Part shown: positions 1-9,894 of the stretch, in pieces
Numbering within the stretch: position 1 is the first letter of the stretch
Layout of the letters: the number at the start of each line of letters is the position of its first letter
Source: Rachicladosporium sp. CCFEE 5018
Lineage: Eukaryota; Ascomycota; Dothideomycetes; Cladosporiales; Cladosporiaceae
NCBI GenBank assembly: GCA_002077045.2
Contig: KZ111148.1
Coordinates: forward strand, 378,170-438,192
Direction: 5' to 3'
DNA: 60,023 nt
The notes under the pieces: model-generated
What the model was told of the DNA's origin: nothing
The model's input: the letters and a program-made list of their open reading frames with translations, nothing else
The model's database searches: none
Made by a program: the position numbers and the translations under genes

Positions 1-1579
1 GAGGCAAAGGCAATCCAGCATGTCATTTACAATGACGACGATACGCCGACTGCGAACATTGACCGCGCGAAGGTGAAGACTGACATTGAGAAGTTGAAGG
101 AGGCACACCCGCACTTGACTGTGCAGAGCTTCACTGACTTTATCGAGTCTGGCAAGACCAACCCATCTGAGCCGGTGGCGCCTAAGCCGGACGACCTCTG
201 CTGCATCATGTACACCTCTGGCTCAACTGGCACGCCCAAGGGCGTCCTCCTCACGCACAAGAACGTCGTTGCCGCCATCGCTGGTGTCGATGTGGTCGTC
301 GGTCCCTACCTTGGCCCTGGTGACGGCTTGCTCACCTACCTTCCTCTAGCCCACATCCTGGAGTTCGTCTTCGAGACCGCCTGCCTATGGTGGGGCGGAA
401 CCATGGGCTACGGCAACCCCAAGACCATATCCGACGCTAGCATGCGCAACTGCCGCGGCGACATCGCCGAGTTTAAACCCACTATCCTCGTCGGTGTGCC
501 GGCAGTCTGGGAGACAGTGAAGAAGGGCATCATGGCCAAGGTTAGCAAGATGAACCCGATCGTCAAGAACATGTTCTGGGGCGCCCTGAGCGCCAAATCC
601 TTCATGATGGATAATGCGAGCTACCTCCCTCTCGCCAGCATGGGCACAAACATTGTCGACACGGTCGTCTTTAAGAAGATCCAGGAAGCCACGGGCGGCA
701 AGCTGCGCATTTGCTTGAACGGCGGCGGACCCATTGCAAAAGATACCCAGCGCTTCATCTCCATGTGCATCGCGCCTATGATCGGTGGGTATGGCCTGAC
801 TGAAACCGCGGCCATGGGTGCCGTCATGGATCCGCTGTCTTGGACTGACACCGCGCTCGGCGAGCTGACTGGCGCTGTGGAAGCCAAGCTTGTCGATTTC
901 CCCGACGCAGGCTACTACAGCACCAACAAGCCGCCTCAAGGCGAGATCTGGATCCGCGGCGACTGTGTCGCAAAAGGCTACCTCGACCTCCCGGAAGAGA
1001 CGGCAGAGGCTTTCACTGACGACGGCTACTTCAAGACTGGCGATATTGGCGAGTTCGATTCCATGGGCAATCTCCGCATCATTGACCGCAAGAAGAATCT
1101 CGTCAAGACGCTGAATGGAGAGTATATTGCGCTGGAGAAGCTGGAGTCTACTTATCGCTCTTATCCGGTTGTGGGCAATATCTGCGTCTACGCTGCATCG
1201 GACAAGAACAAGCCGATCGCTATTGTCTTCCCGAACGAGAACGCGTTGAAAGAGCTCGCCAAATCCAACGGTATTGCTGGGAATAGCAACGAGGAGCTGG
1301 CGCATAATGAGAAGCTGAACGGGATTGTGATCAAGGAGATGCAGGGTGTTGGGCGGAAGGGCGGACTTAGCGGGATTGAGTTGATTGAGGGGGTTGTGCT
1401 GACGGCTGAGGAGTGGACGCCGCAGAACGTAAGTTCCCCCCAGTGCGCAATGTAGAAGTCTGGATGTGCAGAATACTGACTATCCAATGCAGGGCCTCGT
1501 GACATCAGCGCAGAAGCTAAACAGGAAGGGACTGCTGGAGAAGTACAAGTCCGAGATCGACAAGGCGTACAGCAACTAG
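1..1579 (+). CDS. Long-chain acyl-CoA synthetase (FAA/FadD-type), 5' end outside the window
   Basis: Activates long-chain fatty acids to acyl-CoA with ATP and CoA, for lipid synthesis or beta-oxidation. The frame is open from base 1, so the start lies upstream. Exon 1 is 1-1428, a GTAAGT..CAG intron is 1429-1492, and exon 2 is 1493-1579, giving 504 visible residues. The AMP-binding P-loop YTSGSTGTPKGV is at visible residues 71-82, GYGLTET at 263-269, and the fatty-acid signature from KTGDIGEFD to DRKKNLVKTLNGEYIALE follows at about 345-375. By comparison with yeast Faa proteins (about 700 aa) roughly 200 N-terminal residues are missing. The spliced C-terminus ends in KAYSN. Family assignment is firm; which paralogue (peroxisomal, ER or cytosolic) cannot be decided, and no peroxisomal SKL-type tail is present. 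Confidence 0.93.
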
Positions 1580-2079
1580 GTATTGCCATCTATCGAGTCG
1601 CGTTTCGAGTACATTCTACGCATCAACGCCATGATCACCTGGTGGATCGACGTTCTGCGCATAGCTTTCGCCGTGGCACTGTTGTTTGTGTTATTGTGGT
1701 GGCCTGCGCAGCGTAAGCAGGAGAATTATAGCTGGCTGGTGTGTATGCTGGGTTCAATGAGGAGTTTGCGAGGTTATTGGGACAGGCGCTGTTTTGGGGA
1801 GGGGATTGGGTTTGGTTGTGGGTGTGGGGGGAGTGGAGGGAGGAGCGTGGGGAGGTGGCTGGGGAGATGGTGTAGCGCACTTGGTGTATACTCTTCTCCG
1901 TGGTGGTTGTCACTTTTCCAGTGGTACTGCTTGTGTGGCTGCGGTTGTCGAAACACTGTACATCGTATCATTGAGAGGCTGGCAGGAAAGCTCTAATGAA
2001 ATCCGTGCTGCAACCAAACAATTCTAATCATCACTCGCCATCACCACCATCTCCCTAACCCTTCATCCGCAAGGCGACC
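1580..2079. other. Intergenic: acyl-CoA synthetase 3' region and ura5 promoter
   Basis: No recognised gene. The G-rich stretch at about 1794-1870 is of low complexity. An open frame at 1583-1996 begins with a hydrophobic segment but is Gly/Trp/Cys-rich further on and looks like untranslated DNA. The last 80 bases before 2080 are CT- and CA-rich, as is common in fungal promoters. Confidence 0.5.
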
Positions 2080-2826
2080 ATGTCCTCCTCCACCGCCCTT
2101 CCCACGTGGAAATCCGACCTCATATCCCTCTGCCTCTCCTCCAACATCCTAACCTTCGGCACCTTCACGCTCAAATCCGGCCGCCAATCCCCATACTTCT
2201 TCAACTGCGGGCTCTTCTCCCGCGCCCGCTTGATACGCGCCATAAGCTCCGCTTACGCCCAAGCCCTCGACACGTACGCGAAGGAGCACTCCGAGGACGA
2301 TGGAGGGAAAGGATGGGGATTTGATGTGCTGTTTGGGCCGGCGTATAAGGGTATCCCGTTGGCGGCTACGACGGTGGAGAAGTTGGCTGGGATTGATGAG
2401 AGCAGGTGGGGGGAGGTGGGGTATGCGTTTAATCGGAAGGAGGTAAAGGATCATGGGGAGGGTGGGCTCATGGTGGGGGAGTCGCTGAAGGGCAAGCGCG
2501 TTGTCGTTATCGACGATGTGATGACAGCCGGCACCGCCATCCAAGAAGCTCTCAGCATCATCGCCGCACAAGGCGGGACGCTGGTAGGTATCATTATTGC
2601 TGTGAACCGGCAGGAAAAGATGCCTAGTGCGAGTGAGAAGGAGGGGAAGGGCGATGATGGGACGGTGAGGGGGAGCGCGATTGGGGCTGTGAGGAAACAG
2701 ACGGGCGTTCCGGTGCTGGCTGTGCTGACACTTGGGGATATTATCGAGGGGATGAGGGGGCTGGGGAGGGAGGAGGAGGTAAAGCTGATGGAGGGATATT
2801 ATGAGAAGTATGGGACGGAGGACTGA
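2080..2826 (+). CDS. ura5: Orotate phosphoribosyltransferase
   Basis: Transfers phosphoribosyl from PRPP to orotate to make OMP, the fifth step of de novo pyrimidine synthesis, in the cytosol. Single exon, 248 aa, slightly longer than yeast Ura5 (226 aa). The N-terminal FGTFTLKSGRQSPYFFN motif (about residues 26-42) and FGPAYKGIPLA (85-95) are typical. The PRPP-binding loop VVVIDDVMTAGTA lies at 141-153. An extra charged insert, SEKEGKGDDGTV, near residue 187 precedes the conserved C-terminal segment VPVLAVLTLGDIIE and explains part of the length. The ATG at 2080 has a good context (cgaccATGt) and starts just before the conserved region. Convergent with rad4 downstream. It lies outside the repeated block and occurs once. 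Confidence 0.96.
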   Translation: MSSSTALPTWKSDLISLCLSSNILTFGTFTLKSGRQSPYFFNCGLFSRARLIRAISSAYAQALDTYAKEHSEDDGGKGWGFDVLFGPAYKGIPLAATTVEKLAGIDESRWGEVGYAFNRKEVKDHGEGGLMVGESLKGKRVVVIDDVMTAGTAIQEALSIIAAQGGTLVGIIIAVNRQEKMPSASEKEGKGDDGTVRGSAIGAVRKQTGVPVLAVLTLGDIIEGMRGLGREEEVKLMEGYYEKYGTED

Positions 2827-3183
2827 GGCTGAGTCTGGAGAATTACAATCATGCGGCTTGTATGATTGTTGAGGCAGCGTTGAGTCTGAGAGACCTGGGC
2901 CAAAGACACGTCACTAGTGGCATCTGCGAGCAGGTGTTGGCCATATGGATGAGACCCCGAGCAAAGCACCCGCGGCCACAGCTGAACAATGGTAAAGATG
3001 AACCTGCTTGATTGAAGAGGGACGCCTGCTGACCCTCGACAGAGTATTGTTGTAGCAAGGCACGATGTAGGTCGTCGGCAGGGTCTTGTGTACTATACAC
3101 AGAGCTGAGCTCCTCCCAACAGTGAGCAAATTCTAGCTCGCCGCTTGACAGTCAGACGCGTTGTAGTAAGCAAGCCTAATGCC
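2827..3183. other. Intergenic between convergent ura5 and rad4
   Basis: 357 bases between two converging stop codons, presumably holding both 3' UTRs. No open frame or repeat that I can support. Confidence 0.5.
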
Positions 3184-6100
3184 TCAACCTCTGCCTCTCG
3201 TCCTCGCGGTAGTAGCCCTCGGCTTCACAACTTCTTCTTCCGTGTCTCCATCCTCCTCATGCTCTTGTCCTGAGTCATTCTCGCCCACCTCGCCCTGACT
3301 GCTGAAGTAAGGACTCTTCAGCGGCGTTGACTTGATCCTGACCATTGGTGTCTTGGTCCTCTCTTTGAAAGGCGTAATGACCACCTTAGGCGAAGAAGCA
3401 GGCTTCAGTGATGTGGCTGTGACCGCGCTGGAGAGATCGGACAGATCTGAGAGTGAAGCTGGATCTTCGTCGCTCTGAGGAAGAGCGACTGACTTCTTGG
3501 TCCTGGTCTTGGGCTTCGGCTGGGGCTTGGGTTTGGGTTTAGTGGTAGACTTCTGAGGTGCTTTGCGAGACGGCTTGACAGTCTTCGCGGTGTCTTTGCG
3601 TGGTTTGGAGTAAGGTGCTGGTGCGTCTTCTGCGTCAAATGCCTTAGAGTTGTCGGAGCCATCGTCGGCGGTCTTGTGCAAGGACTGCAGCGAGACGGGC
3701 GTGACGGGAGTATAGCTCGGTGCTTTGGACACCGCGTCATGCTCTGTGTCTTCTTTTACCAGAAAGCCGCCGCCCATGTCTGCGTCGTCTTCGTCGGCGA
3801 CGAAGTTACCTCCACCTCCGCCATCCATGCCAGGCTCTTCCTCGTGGACGTGTCGTTTCGGAGCACGCTGAGGGACCTCTTCGACATGCAGACCAGGCCT
3901 GAAGAAGCCACCTGCCATGTCCTCATCTTCTGCAGGCGCCTGCGTGTCGTCTCCCTCCTCGTCTTTGACCTTCGCGACGCGCATAGATCGATTGATGAAT
4001 GGATTGACTTCCTGCCCAGCCGGACCACCCTCATTCGCATAGTCGATCTTCATTCTCTCAACGATTCGCAGTCCCATAACCATCTTTCGCCACCAATGCA
4101 GAGCCACAGCAGTCCGCTTGGTGTCCTCCTTGCGCTTGACTTCAGCTTGCTCGGTCCGCCACGCATCTCTAACGATACCCTCGTGTGCTTTGGCAACGAC
4201 GACGCCAGTCAGCACAGGCACGGCGCGCTGCTTGCCAAATTCGAAGCCAGTGCATGCTTCAGCGTAATCGATCTGGAGTCGTCTGCAGAGCTTCGCGCTG
4301 CCCTTGAGAGGTAGATGCACAGCACCTTTCGGCACCATGGTAGGAACATACACGTCCATATTGCCGAAAGCGTTCTTGGGGATGACTCCATTCTCGATGG
4401 GAGGCGGTATGATCCAGTCAGTCTGATCGATCGAATACAGACCCTGCGTCAATTTCTCGCCAGTCTCACGCAGCGCATCTTCCATCTCCCTCTTCCTGAT
4501 CAGAGTTACAGCACGCATAGGCACATGTTTGAAAGGGTGCTCGCCGTGTTTGATCGCGCGACCTTCCTTGTGCCAGGACTCAACGGTCTTGCACGCCACC
4601 ACATCCTTGCGGCGGAAGACAGGAAACTCTTTCGCTTTGTCGCCTTTGCCTGCTGTGAATGATCGGACTGACTCGGCACCTGGGACCAAGGCTTCCTCGC
4701 GGCGGAGGTGTTGCTCAAGCACGAACTCGGCAGACTGCTTATACCACTGCAGACTCTCCTTTTCGACTTCCTTGGCTTCCTTATTGGCCTTGAACGGCTT
4801 GAGGTCGGTCTGATCTTCGAGATCATCTGCGGCTGTCCGCTTCTTCTCGGGCCGGTCATAGAGACTGATCAGAGTCCGAAACCAGTCGTACTCATCATAC
4901 CGGATAACTTTACCTTTGCGGTTGTGGACAGGAATCTTCTCCGCGGGCATACGGACACCTTTGGTCTTGCCTGGAAGCTGATGGCGCTTCAAATATCGGA
5001 CAGTGACGTCTTTGGCTGAGCCGTCTGCTGAGTAGCCGATAGTATAGCACATAACTTGCTTCGAGAGCTCTGCTTTCTTGCCGCGTGGCTCGAATGACTG
5101 GAGCAGGTCGTCCGTCGATGCTATGGTCGACAAGATCACAGGATCGACCGGGATGTATTTGTTAGATACCGGCGACATGACTTCAGCCCAGTAGTTCGGG
5201 AAGCTCATGTCGCGATCGTACTTCCTGCCCGGCTTCTTCTTGGGCATCGGCGTCACATCGATGATCGATATATCGCTCTCGCTGCTTTCTGCTTCGTCCT
5301 CTGCTTCTGGCGCACTCGAAAGCGGACTGTCAGAGTCGTCGAGGCTGATAGGTTTCGACTTGTCGCCTCGGGCAGACTTCCTCTTGGGCTTCTCCTTACT
5401 CACACCTTTCTTTGCTTGCGCCGGTGTCAGCGCACTCTTAAGCTTTGGCGCGGCAAGCTTCTTCTTCGGCTTCACATCTGATTCGGTGTCATCTGCAGGC
5501 TCGGCCTTCTGAGGACTCTTTCCCTTCGCCCGCTTGGGTGCTGCCTCTTCCGCTTTGCTCCATCCGATACCTGCCGGCTGCAAGTTTGCCACCATTCGTG
5601 CCTCCAAGCCGAGACCTCTCAGCAAGACAACAAAGAGCTGACTTCCGACATCTCGTGATCCTTCGTATTCGCTCGCGAGTTTCCTGAACTCGGCCAAAGA
5701 CGCAATGCGCTCGCCGAAGTCATCGGCCTCGTCGCGTTTCTTCTCCCAAGCCTTCACCTCATCTCGCAGTCGTCTCAACGGCTTGTAGCCTTGTTTCCTG
5801 ATCCCTGGCGCCGTGATGGAGAAGCGCTTCCTCCAGTACGCGGTAAGCACCTTGAGTAGCCGCAGTAGAGGATCCCCGTGGCTGAGATCCACCCTCCCTT
5901 GCTCAAGGTGATCCGCACTATAGCTCCAGTCTCTTCCAGCGACACCATCTTTACTCTTACGACCCTTCTGCGCCGCAGCTTTGTGCTTAACCGCAGCCCT
6001 CTTCTTCGCCTCTAGCTCCTCCTTGCTGAGCATGCCCATTGCTTCTCTCCATCGATTGAACTCCTTCCCAACACCATGCGGAAGGTCGTCAACAAGCTGC

Positions 6101-6684
6101 TTCTGCAGCACTTTATCATTCAGCCATGAGTTCCGCAGGGTGTTGTGCCACATGAGCGCCTGCACATGTAGACAGTGCGTCTGGATCCGAACCTGCCTCT
6201 CTCGTTTCGATGGTCCTTTTTTGCCAGTTGCCAAGTTGACCTCAGGCTGAACGTAGGAGCCATCGTCGTTCATTGAGACGGAGATATCGCCAATCTCGGG
6301 TTCCTCAATGATGCTCGAGGCTCCAGTCTCCTGTACGGCGTTCTCCCAGTCCATACCCTCATCTTCGTCCTCGTCAGCATCGTCTACATCGTCGTCGCTG
6401 TCGGCGTTCCGCTTATGCGCTTTGGCTGCTGGCACATCCTCGAAGTCATTGCTCTCCGCATCGCTAGAGTCCGAGTCGACAGTGTCCTCTTTGGCCAACG
6501 ACTTGAGGAATTTCTTGCTCTTCTCTGCTGGTCTGGGCTTCCCGAGCGCAGCAGCATCGTCGAAGAGCGTGGGCTTCTCTGCCTTTACTCTCACCTTTCC
6601 ATTTGTGGGCTTCTGCTTCTTCGCCGGTGGCGCTGGGGCAGGCGAAGCGCTGCGCGAGCGCTTTCGCGACACCCAGGGCGGCAT
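3184..6684 (-). CDS. rad4: Rad4/XPC DNA damage recognition protein (copy A, the only complete copy)
   Basis: Damage sensor of global-genome nucleotide excision repair; with a Rad23-type partner it opens the helix at lesions in the nucleus. Single exon, 1166 aa. The N-terminus is basic and acidic low-complexity sequence (aa 1-150) with likely nuclear localisation signals such as KKQKPTNGK. Next come the conserved segment around HCLHVQALMWHNTLRN (about 170) and the transglutaminase-like fold (about 270-600, with LLRLLKVLTAYW and LFVVLLRGLGLEARMV), interrupted by a long charged linker of about 375-490. BHD1 (ESWHKEGRAIKHGEHPFKHV, about 700) and BHD2/BHD3 (VYVPTMVPKGAVHLP to VLTGVVVA, about 780-850) follow, then a basic disordered tail. 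The start MPPWVSRKRS is the first ATG and is shared by all copies. It is the only unbroken rad4 in the window because copies B and C stop at gaps. Confidence 0.93.
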   Translation of the reverse strand: MPPWVSRKRSRSASPAPAPPAKKQKPTNGKVRVKAEKPTLFDDAAALGKPRPAEKSKKFLKSLAKEDTVDSDSSDAESNDFEDVPAAKAHKRNADSDDDVDDADEDEDEGMDWENAVQETGASSIIEEPEIGDISVSMNDDGSYVQPEVNLATGKKGPSKRERQVRIQTHCLHVQALMWHNTLRNSWLNDKVLQKQLVDDLPHGVGKEFNRWREAMGMLSKEELEAKKRAAVKHKAAAQKGRKSKDGVAGRDWSYSADHLEQGRVDLSHGDPLLRLLKVLTAYWRKRFSITAPGIRKQGYKPLRRLRDEVKAWEKKRDEADDFGERIASLAEFRKLASEYEGSRDVGSQLFVVLLRGLGLEARMVANLQPAGIGWSKAEEAAPKRAKGKSPQKAEPADDTESDVKPKKKLAAPKLKSALTPAQAKKGVSKEKPKRKSARGDKSKPISLDDSDSPLSSAPEAEDEAESSESDISIIDVTPMPKKKPGRKYDRDMSFPNYWAEVMSPVSNKYIPVDPVILSTIASTDDLLQSFEPRGKKAELSKQVMCYTIGYSADGSAKDVTVRYLKRHQLPGKTKGVRMPAEKIPVHNRKGKVIRYDEYDWFRTLISLYDRPEKKRTAADDLEDQTDLKPFKANKEAKEVEKESLQWYKQSAEFVLEQHLRREEALVPGAESVRSFTAGKGDKAKEFPVFRRKDVVACKTVESWHKEGRAIKHGEHPFKHVPMRAVTLIRKREMEDALRETGEKLTQGLYSIDQTDWIIPPPIENGVIPKNAFGNMDVYVPTMVPKGAVHLPLKGSAKLCRRLQIDYAEACTGFEFGKQRAVPVLTGVVVAKAHEGIVRDAWRTEQAEVKRKEDTKRTAVALHWWRKMVMGLRIVERMKIDYANEGGPAGQEVNPFINRSMRVAKVKDEEGDDTQAPAEDEDMAGGFFRPGLHVEEVPQRAPKRHVHEEEPGMDGGGGGNFVADEDDADMGGGFLVKEDTEHDAVSKAPSYTPVTPVSLQSLHKTADDGSDNSKAFDAEDAPAPYSKPRKDTAKTVKPSRKAPQKSTTKPKPKPQPKPKTRTKKSVALPQSDEDPASLSDLSDLSSAVTATSLKPASSPKVVITPFKERTKTPMVRIKSTPLKSPYFSSQGEVGENDSGQEHEEDGDTEEEVVKPRATTARTRGRG

Positions 6685-7164
6685 CTTGCCAGTTTAGCAG
6701 ACCAGATAATCTCCAGAAAAGGCATCCGAGGGGAGATTGATCGCAAAGTCCGAAAGTTAGACTCACTTTCACTTGAGACGCGACTGCAGGCGCGACTGTA
6801 GCTGATGATGTCATGGGCGATATTTGGTAGATCCACGATCGATTAAGATCGATCTCAGATACCACGAGACAGGGCGAGAAGGAACTTTATGCTGACTCTA
6901 GCCGAGTGTCTGAGTAGGAAACGAGCTACAGGTACAGACTCTCAAGACTTTGATAAGTCCATGATCACTTTCGCTAGCTGCATTGGTAAATAATCTGAGG
7001 GCAAAGTGGAAGGAAACGTTGCGACAGCTCTGACGAGACGCAGTGTTATTGAAGCGCTGTAGAGTGTGCAATCCGTCGGGTATCGTCTTCATAATGCTCG
7101 GGGCCAGCATGGCTTGAACCTCCTCGCTCAAGACCACCGGACCCCAGCAAATCCATCAGTCTGT
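6685..7164. other. Intergenic: rad4 promoter and permease 3' region (copy A)
   Basis: Holds the rad4 upstream region. Apart from the 42-base block at 6777-6818 it is poorly conserved with copy B (24716-25208), from which it diverges strongly between about 6850 and 7150. No credible gene. Confidence 0.5.
6777..6818. promoter_or_regulatory. Conserved upstream block of rad4 (copy A)
   Basis: 42 bases starting 93 bases upstream of the rad4 ATG. The 8-mer CGCGACTG occurs twice (6779-6786 and 6791-6798), followed by TGATGATGTCATGG, which resembles a bZIP half-palindrome. Copy B keeps it with one mismatch (24809-24850) although the surrounding DNA has diverged, and copy C has it at 42581-42622. A control element for rad4 is inferred, not shown. 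Confidence 0.35.
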
Positions 7165-9064
7165 TCAGCCTCCGAAGATCTTGTCGAACCACTTGTCGAA
7201 AGCATTCCTGTGATCCTAAGGTCAGCATGTGCCAGCACTCATGCAGCATCCATAGGTGAGCATTTACCTTGGCGGCTTCGGCACAAACAGCCTCGTGTAC
7301 TCATCAATCGACGCAACCTCTCCCCTAAGATCCACCTCATGCGGCTTCCTGATCTTAGTCTTCTTGAGAATCTTCCACGCCACGAACAGTATCGGCGTAA
7401 GCGCAATCATGAAGTAGCTGAAGATGAACGTGGGCACATCCCAATTGCCTGGCAGGAAGACCGGGTAGCCTCCCACAAACGCCATGACCGAGCAGAAGGC
7501 TAGTCCCACGTACGCCGCACCTGGCTGGAGAATAGCCTTGTATGGCAGTGTATCGCGTGAGATGCCTTGCGCCATGAGTGCTCGCCGCCAGAAGAGGAAG
7601 GTCAGGCACATGACGGCGAAGTTGATGAGTTGCGAGGCTGTCACGAGCGAGACGAACCAGTTCAGGACTGTGGCGCTGCCGCTGCTGACTTGGAGGAAGG
7701 CTAAGAGAGCAATGGCGAGGACGACGCCGACGCAGTAGTACGGCACACCCTGGCGATTAGTCCTATTGTATGGTCAGTGTGAAACGCTCGCGGTGAGGCT
7801 TCAGTAGTGGAGGACTCACTTTGTCAGGATCTTCGGAGCCTTGCCCTCGAGAGCAAGACCGAAGAGCGATCGCGACGCACAGTATACATAGCTGTTGCCC
7901 GCAGAGAAAGCGGACGCAAGAACCAGTGCGTTGACGATGTCGGGCAAGACCTGCACACGCAGCCTGTTCATCGAGACGACATACGGCGACGCTGCAGCAC
8001 CTGGCTCGCCATTCTTGAACGCCGCAGTGAGCTCAGGATCGTTGTGAGGGACTACAATCCCGACACACAGACTGCCGAGCACAAAGAACGTCGTCAGGCG
8101 GTAAAATACAGCGTTGAAGGCCTTTGGCATGACCACCCTGGGGTTTTCGGCCTCTCCAGCAGCCATGGAGACGTAGTCGGGTCCAGCGATCGTGAAAGAC
8201 GCTTGGATCAGGCAGTTCAGGAAGCCGCAGAATCGACCAAGGGTCCCTTCGTAGTACAGCTCAGCGAACGCACCAGGATCGTTCCAGTAGCGGAACCCAT
8301 AGCGGTCCTTGAGCGGATTACCACCCAGCATGGTGATGAACGTGTAGATGATCAGGCCAATGATGAGCAACACCTTGCCCAGCGCAGCCCAAAATTCGCT
8401 CTCGCCGTACCACTTGACAGCCAGCAAATTTAGCACAGCGTATAGGATAATCGTGATCGCAATGATGCCGCCCGCGAGCACAATATCCGACCAATAGTGT
8501 ATGATGACATTACATGCAGTGATCTCGAATGGTACCAAGATTGCTTCGAAAACGAAGAAGTTCCAGCCAGCTGCGAATCCGAACGCTTCGTCAACGTAGC
8601 GACCAGCGAAGCGGATGAAGGGCGATGAGATCGGGAGGTAAGTCACCATCTCTGCCATACACAGTGTCACGCAGAGAATGATCGTGCACCAGAAGCTGAA
8701 GGCGATGAAGAGACTGCCGGGTCCGCCATTAAGTAGACCTCTGCCGATTTGAACGTAGAGCGCTGTACCGATTGTGCCTCCGATACTGGTCTTGTCAGTG
8801 GTTGTCTTCAGCTCGACTCGTCTCAGTGGCCTACCCGATGAGCTGAATGTGTCTTGGTCGGAGCTTCCTGTGTGTCTGATCGCGAATCCCGCTGATGTTG
8901 GCAACTTCCGCATGGTCTCGCTCAACATCGTCGTACATAGGCAGATCAAGATCTGCGCCTTTGCCCATCCGCTGCTTCTCTTCGATGTCTTTCACGCTAC
9001 CTCGGCGGTAGCCAGTAGACTGGTAGCTGGCCGCGCCAACTTCGAAGTCTTTCTCGCCTGCCAT
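7165..9064 (-). CDS. Amino acid permease, yeast amino acid transporter family, Dip5-like (copy A)
   Basis: Proton-coupled plasma membrane uptake of amino acids, most like the dicarboxylic (Glu/Asp) permease group; the exact substrate is inferred. Four exons: 8835-9064, 7820-8785, 7268-7762 and 7165-7207. The GT..AG introns of 49, 57 and 60 bp add up to exactly 578 codons (577 aa). The family signature IQLIGIGGTIGTALYV spans intron 1 and is restored by splicing. About 12 hydrophobic segments follow, with the hydrophilic N-terminus typical of YAT permeases and the motif SAGNSYVYCASRSLFGLA. The last exon gives the tail NAFDKWFDKIFGG. The start ATG at 9064 precedes MAGEKDFEVGA. The 830-bp upstream region carries several HGATAR sites, consistent with nitrogen regulation. 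Confidence 0.93.
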
Positions 9065-9894
9065 GACGCTTGATGCGCGGTAGCCGCGGAGAGCTGGGGA
9101 CTTCTCCAAAATTGGAAGAAAGGGATAGCGACACAGAAAAGAGCGCAATGGATCAGACCAAGAAACGAGACGACAGAGTGGCGCACGCGACTAAATCCCT
9201 ACCTTTAAGCCCTACCCACAGTGACAACCCAGTCCATTGGAGGAGTGGAGTAGCATTGCAGCTACGTAGGATCGCCGCAACGATATGATAGAGATTAATG
9301 ATAGCGTGAAGGCCAAGAGGCTCAGCGCTGCAAGCCCGCGGCATGTTCTTGTGCATCTTGTTGGTCGGCAAGAGATGACAAGACACGCGAGGAGCCTCAG
9401 CGGCCGCGCCGGCCTTGGCGGAGCGTAGGCGGGGGACAAGGCGGGGGACGGAGGGATAGGGGCGTCTATAACACTTGAGATTAGACGGCGGAGGTGCATT
9501 CATGGGGTTGTCGATAGTGGTGGACGCGGGGAGGAGATAGATATGTATCAAGACTGGGTGGCTTTGACATACTGACTGAGCCAATGGCACTGAAGTCTGG
9601 CGTGCTCTTGGTGAACCCTCTTTGCCAAGCATGGTGGGCCGAAGGCAAGATTCTGCAGGCGATCTGGACTCCGACCCAATGGCAATTGCTATGAACTCAT
9701 GATCTCTTCACCTCACTCGGCAATATGGATATGGTGCGGTCACGCGTAGAAACATCTCACATGTCGTGATCTTTGGTGCAGATGGCGTAGAAATTCTGCG
9801 TTCTCTCAGCTCAACGTATGCCCGAAGTCTACAGGTTGTCAACTACGCCATCTAGTGCATCTCAGCCAGACAACACCGCCTGGCTCGCCGCACG
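9065..9894. other. Intergenic: permease promoter and carboxypeptidase 3' region (copy A)
   Basis: Long upstream region of the permease with a GC-rich core near 9400-9440. Open frames on the minus strand here (159 and 95 aa) are Ser/Pro/Arg-rich, differ in length between copies and look spurious. Candidate GATA sites are listed separately. Confidence 0.5.
9286..9540. promoter_or_regulatory. Cluster of HGATAR sites upstream of the permease (copy A)
   Basis: TGATAG at 9286-9291 and 9299-9304, CGATAG at 9512-9517 and AGATAG at 9535-9540, all within 480 bases of the permease start. Fungal AreA/Nit2 GATA factors bind HGATAR and commonly control amino acid permeases. Copy B keeps the cluster with small changes. 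Binding is inferred from motif and context only. Confidence 0.4.

Noticed and set aside
385..1305. 306-aa minus-strand frame opposite the acyl-CoA synthetase
   Set aside because: The plus strand carries unmistakable adenylation motifs; the opposite frame is compositionally a mirror.
1583..1996. 137-aa frame with a hydrophobic start just after the acyl-CoA synthetase stop
   Set aside because: Becomes Gly/Trp/Cys-rich over a low-complexity G tract, has no second copy for comparison and no family resemblance; probably 3' UTR.
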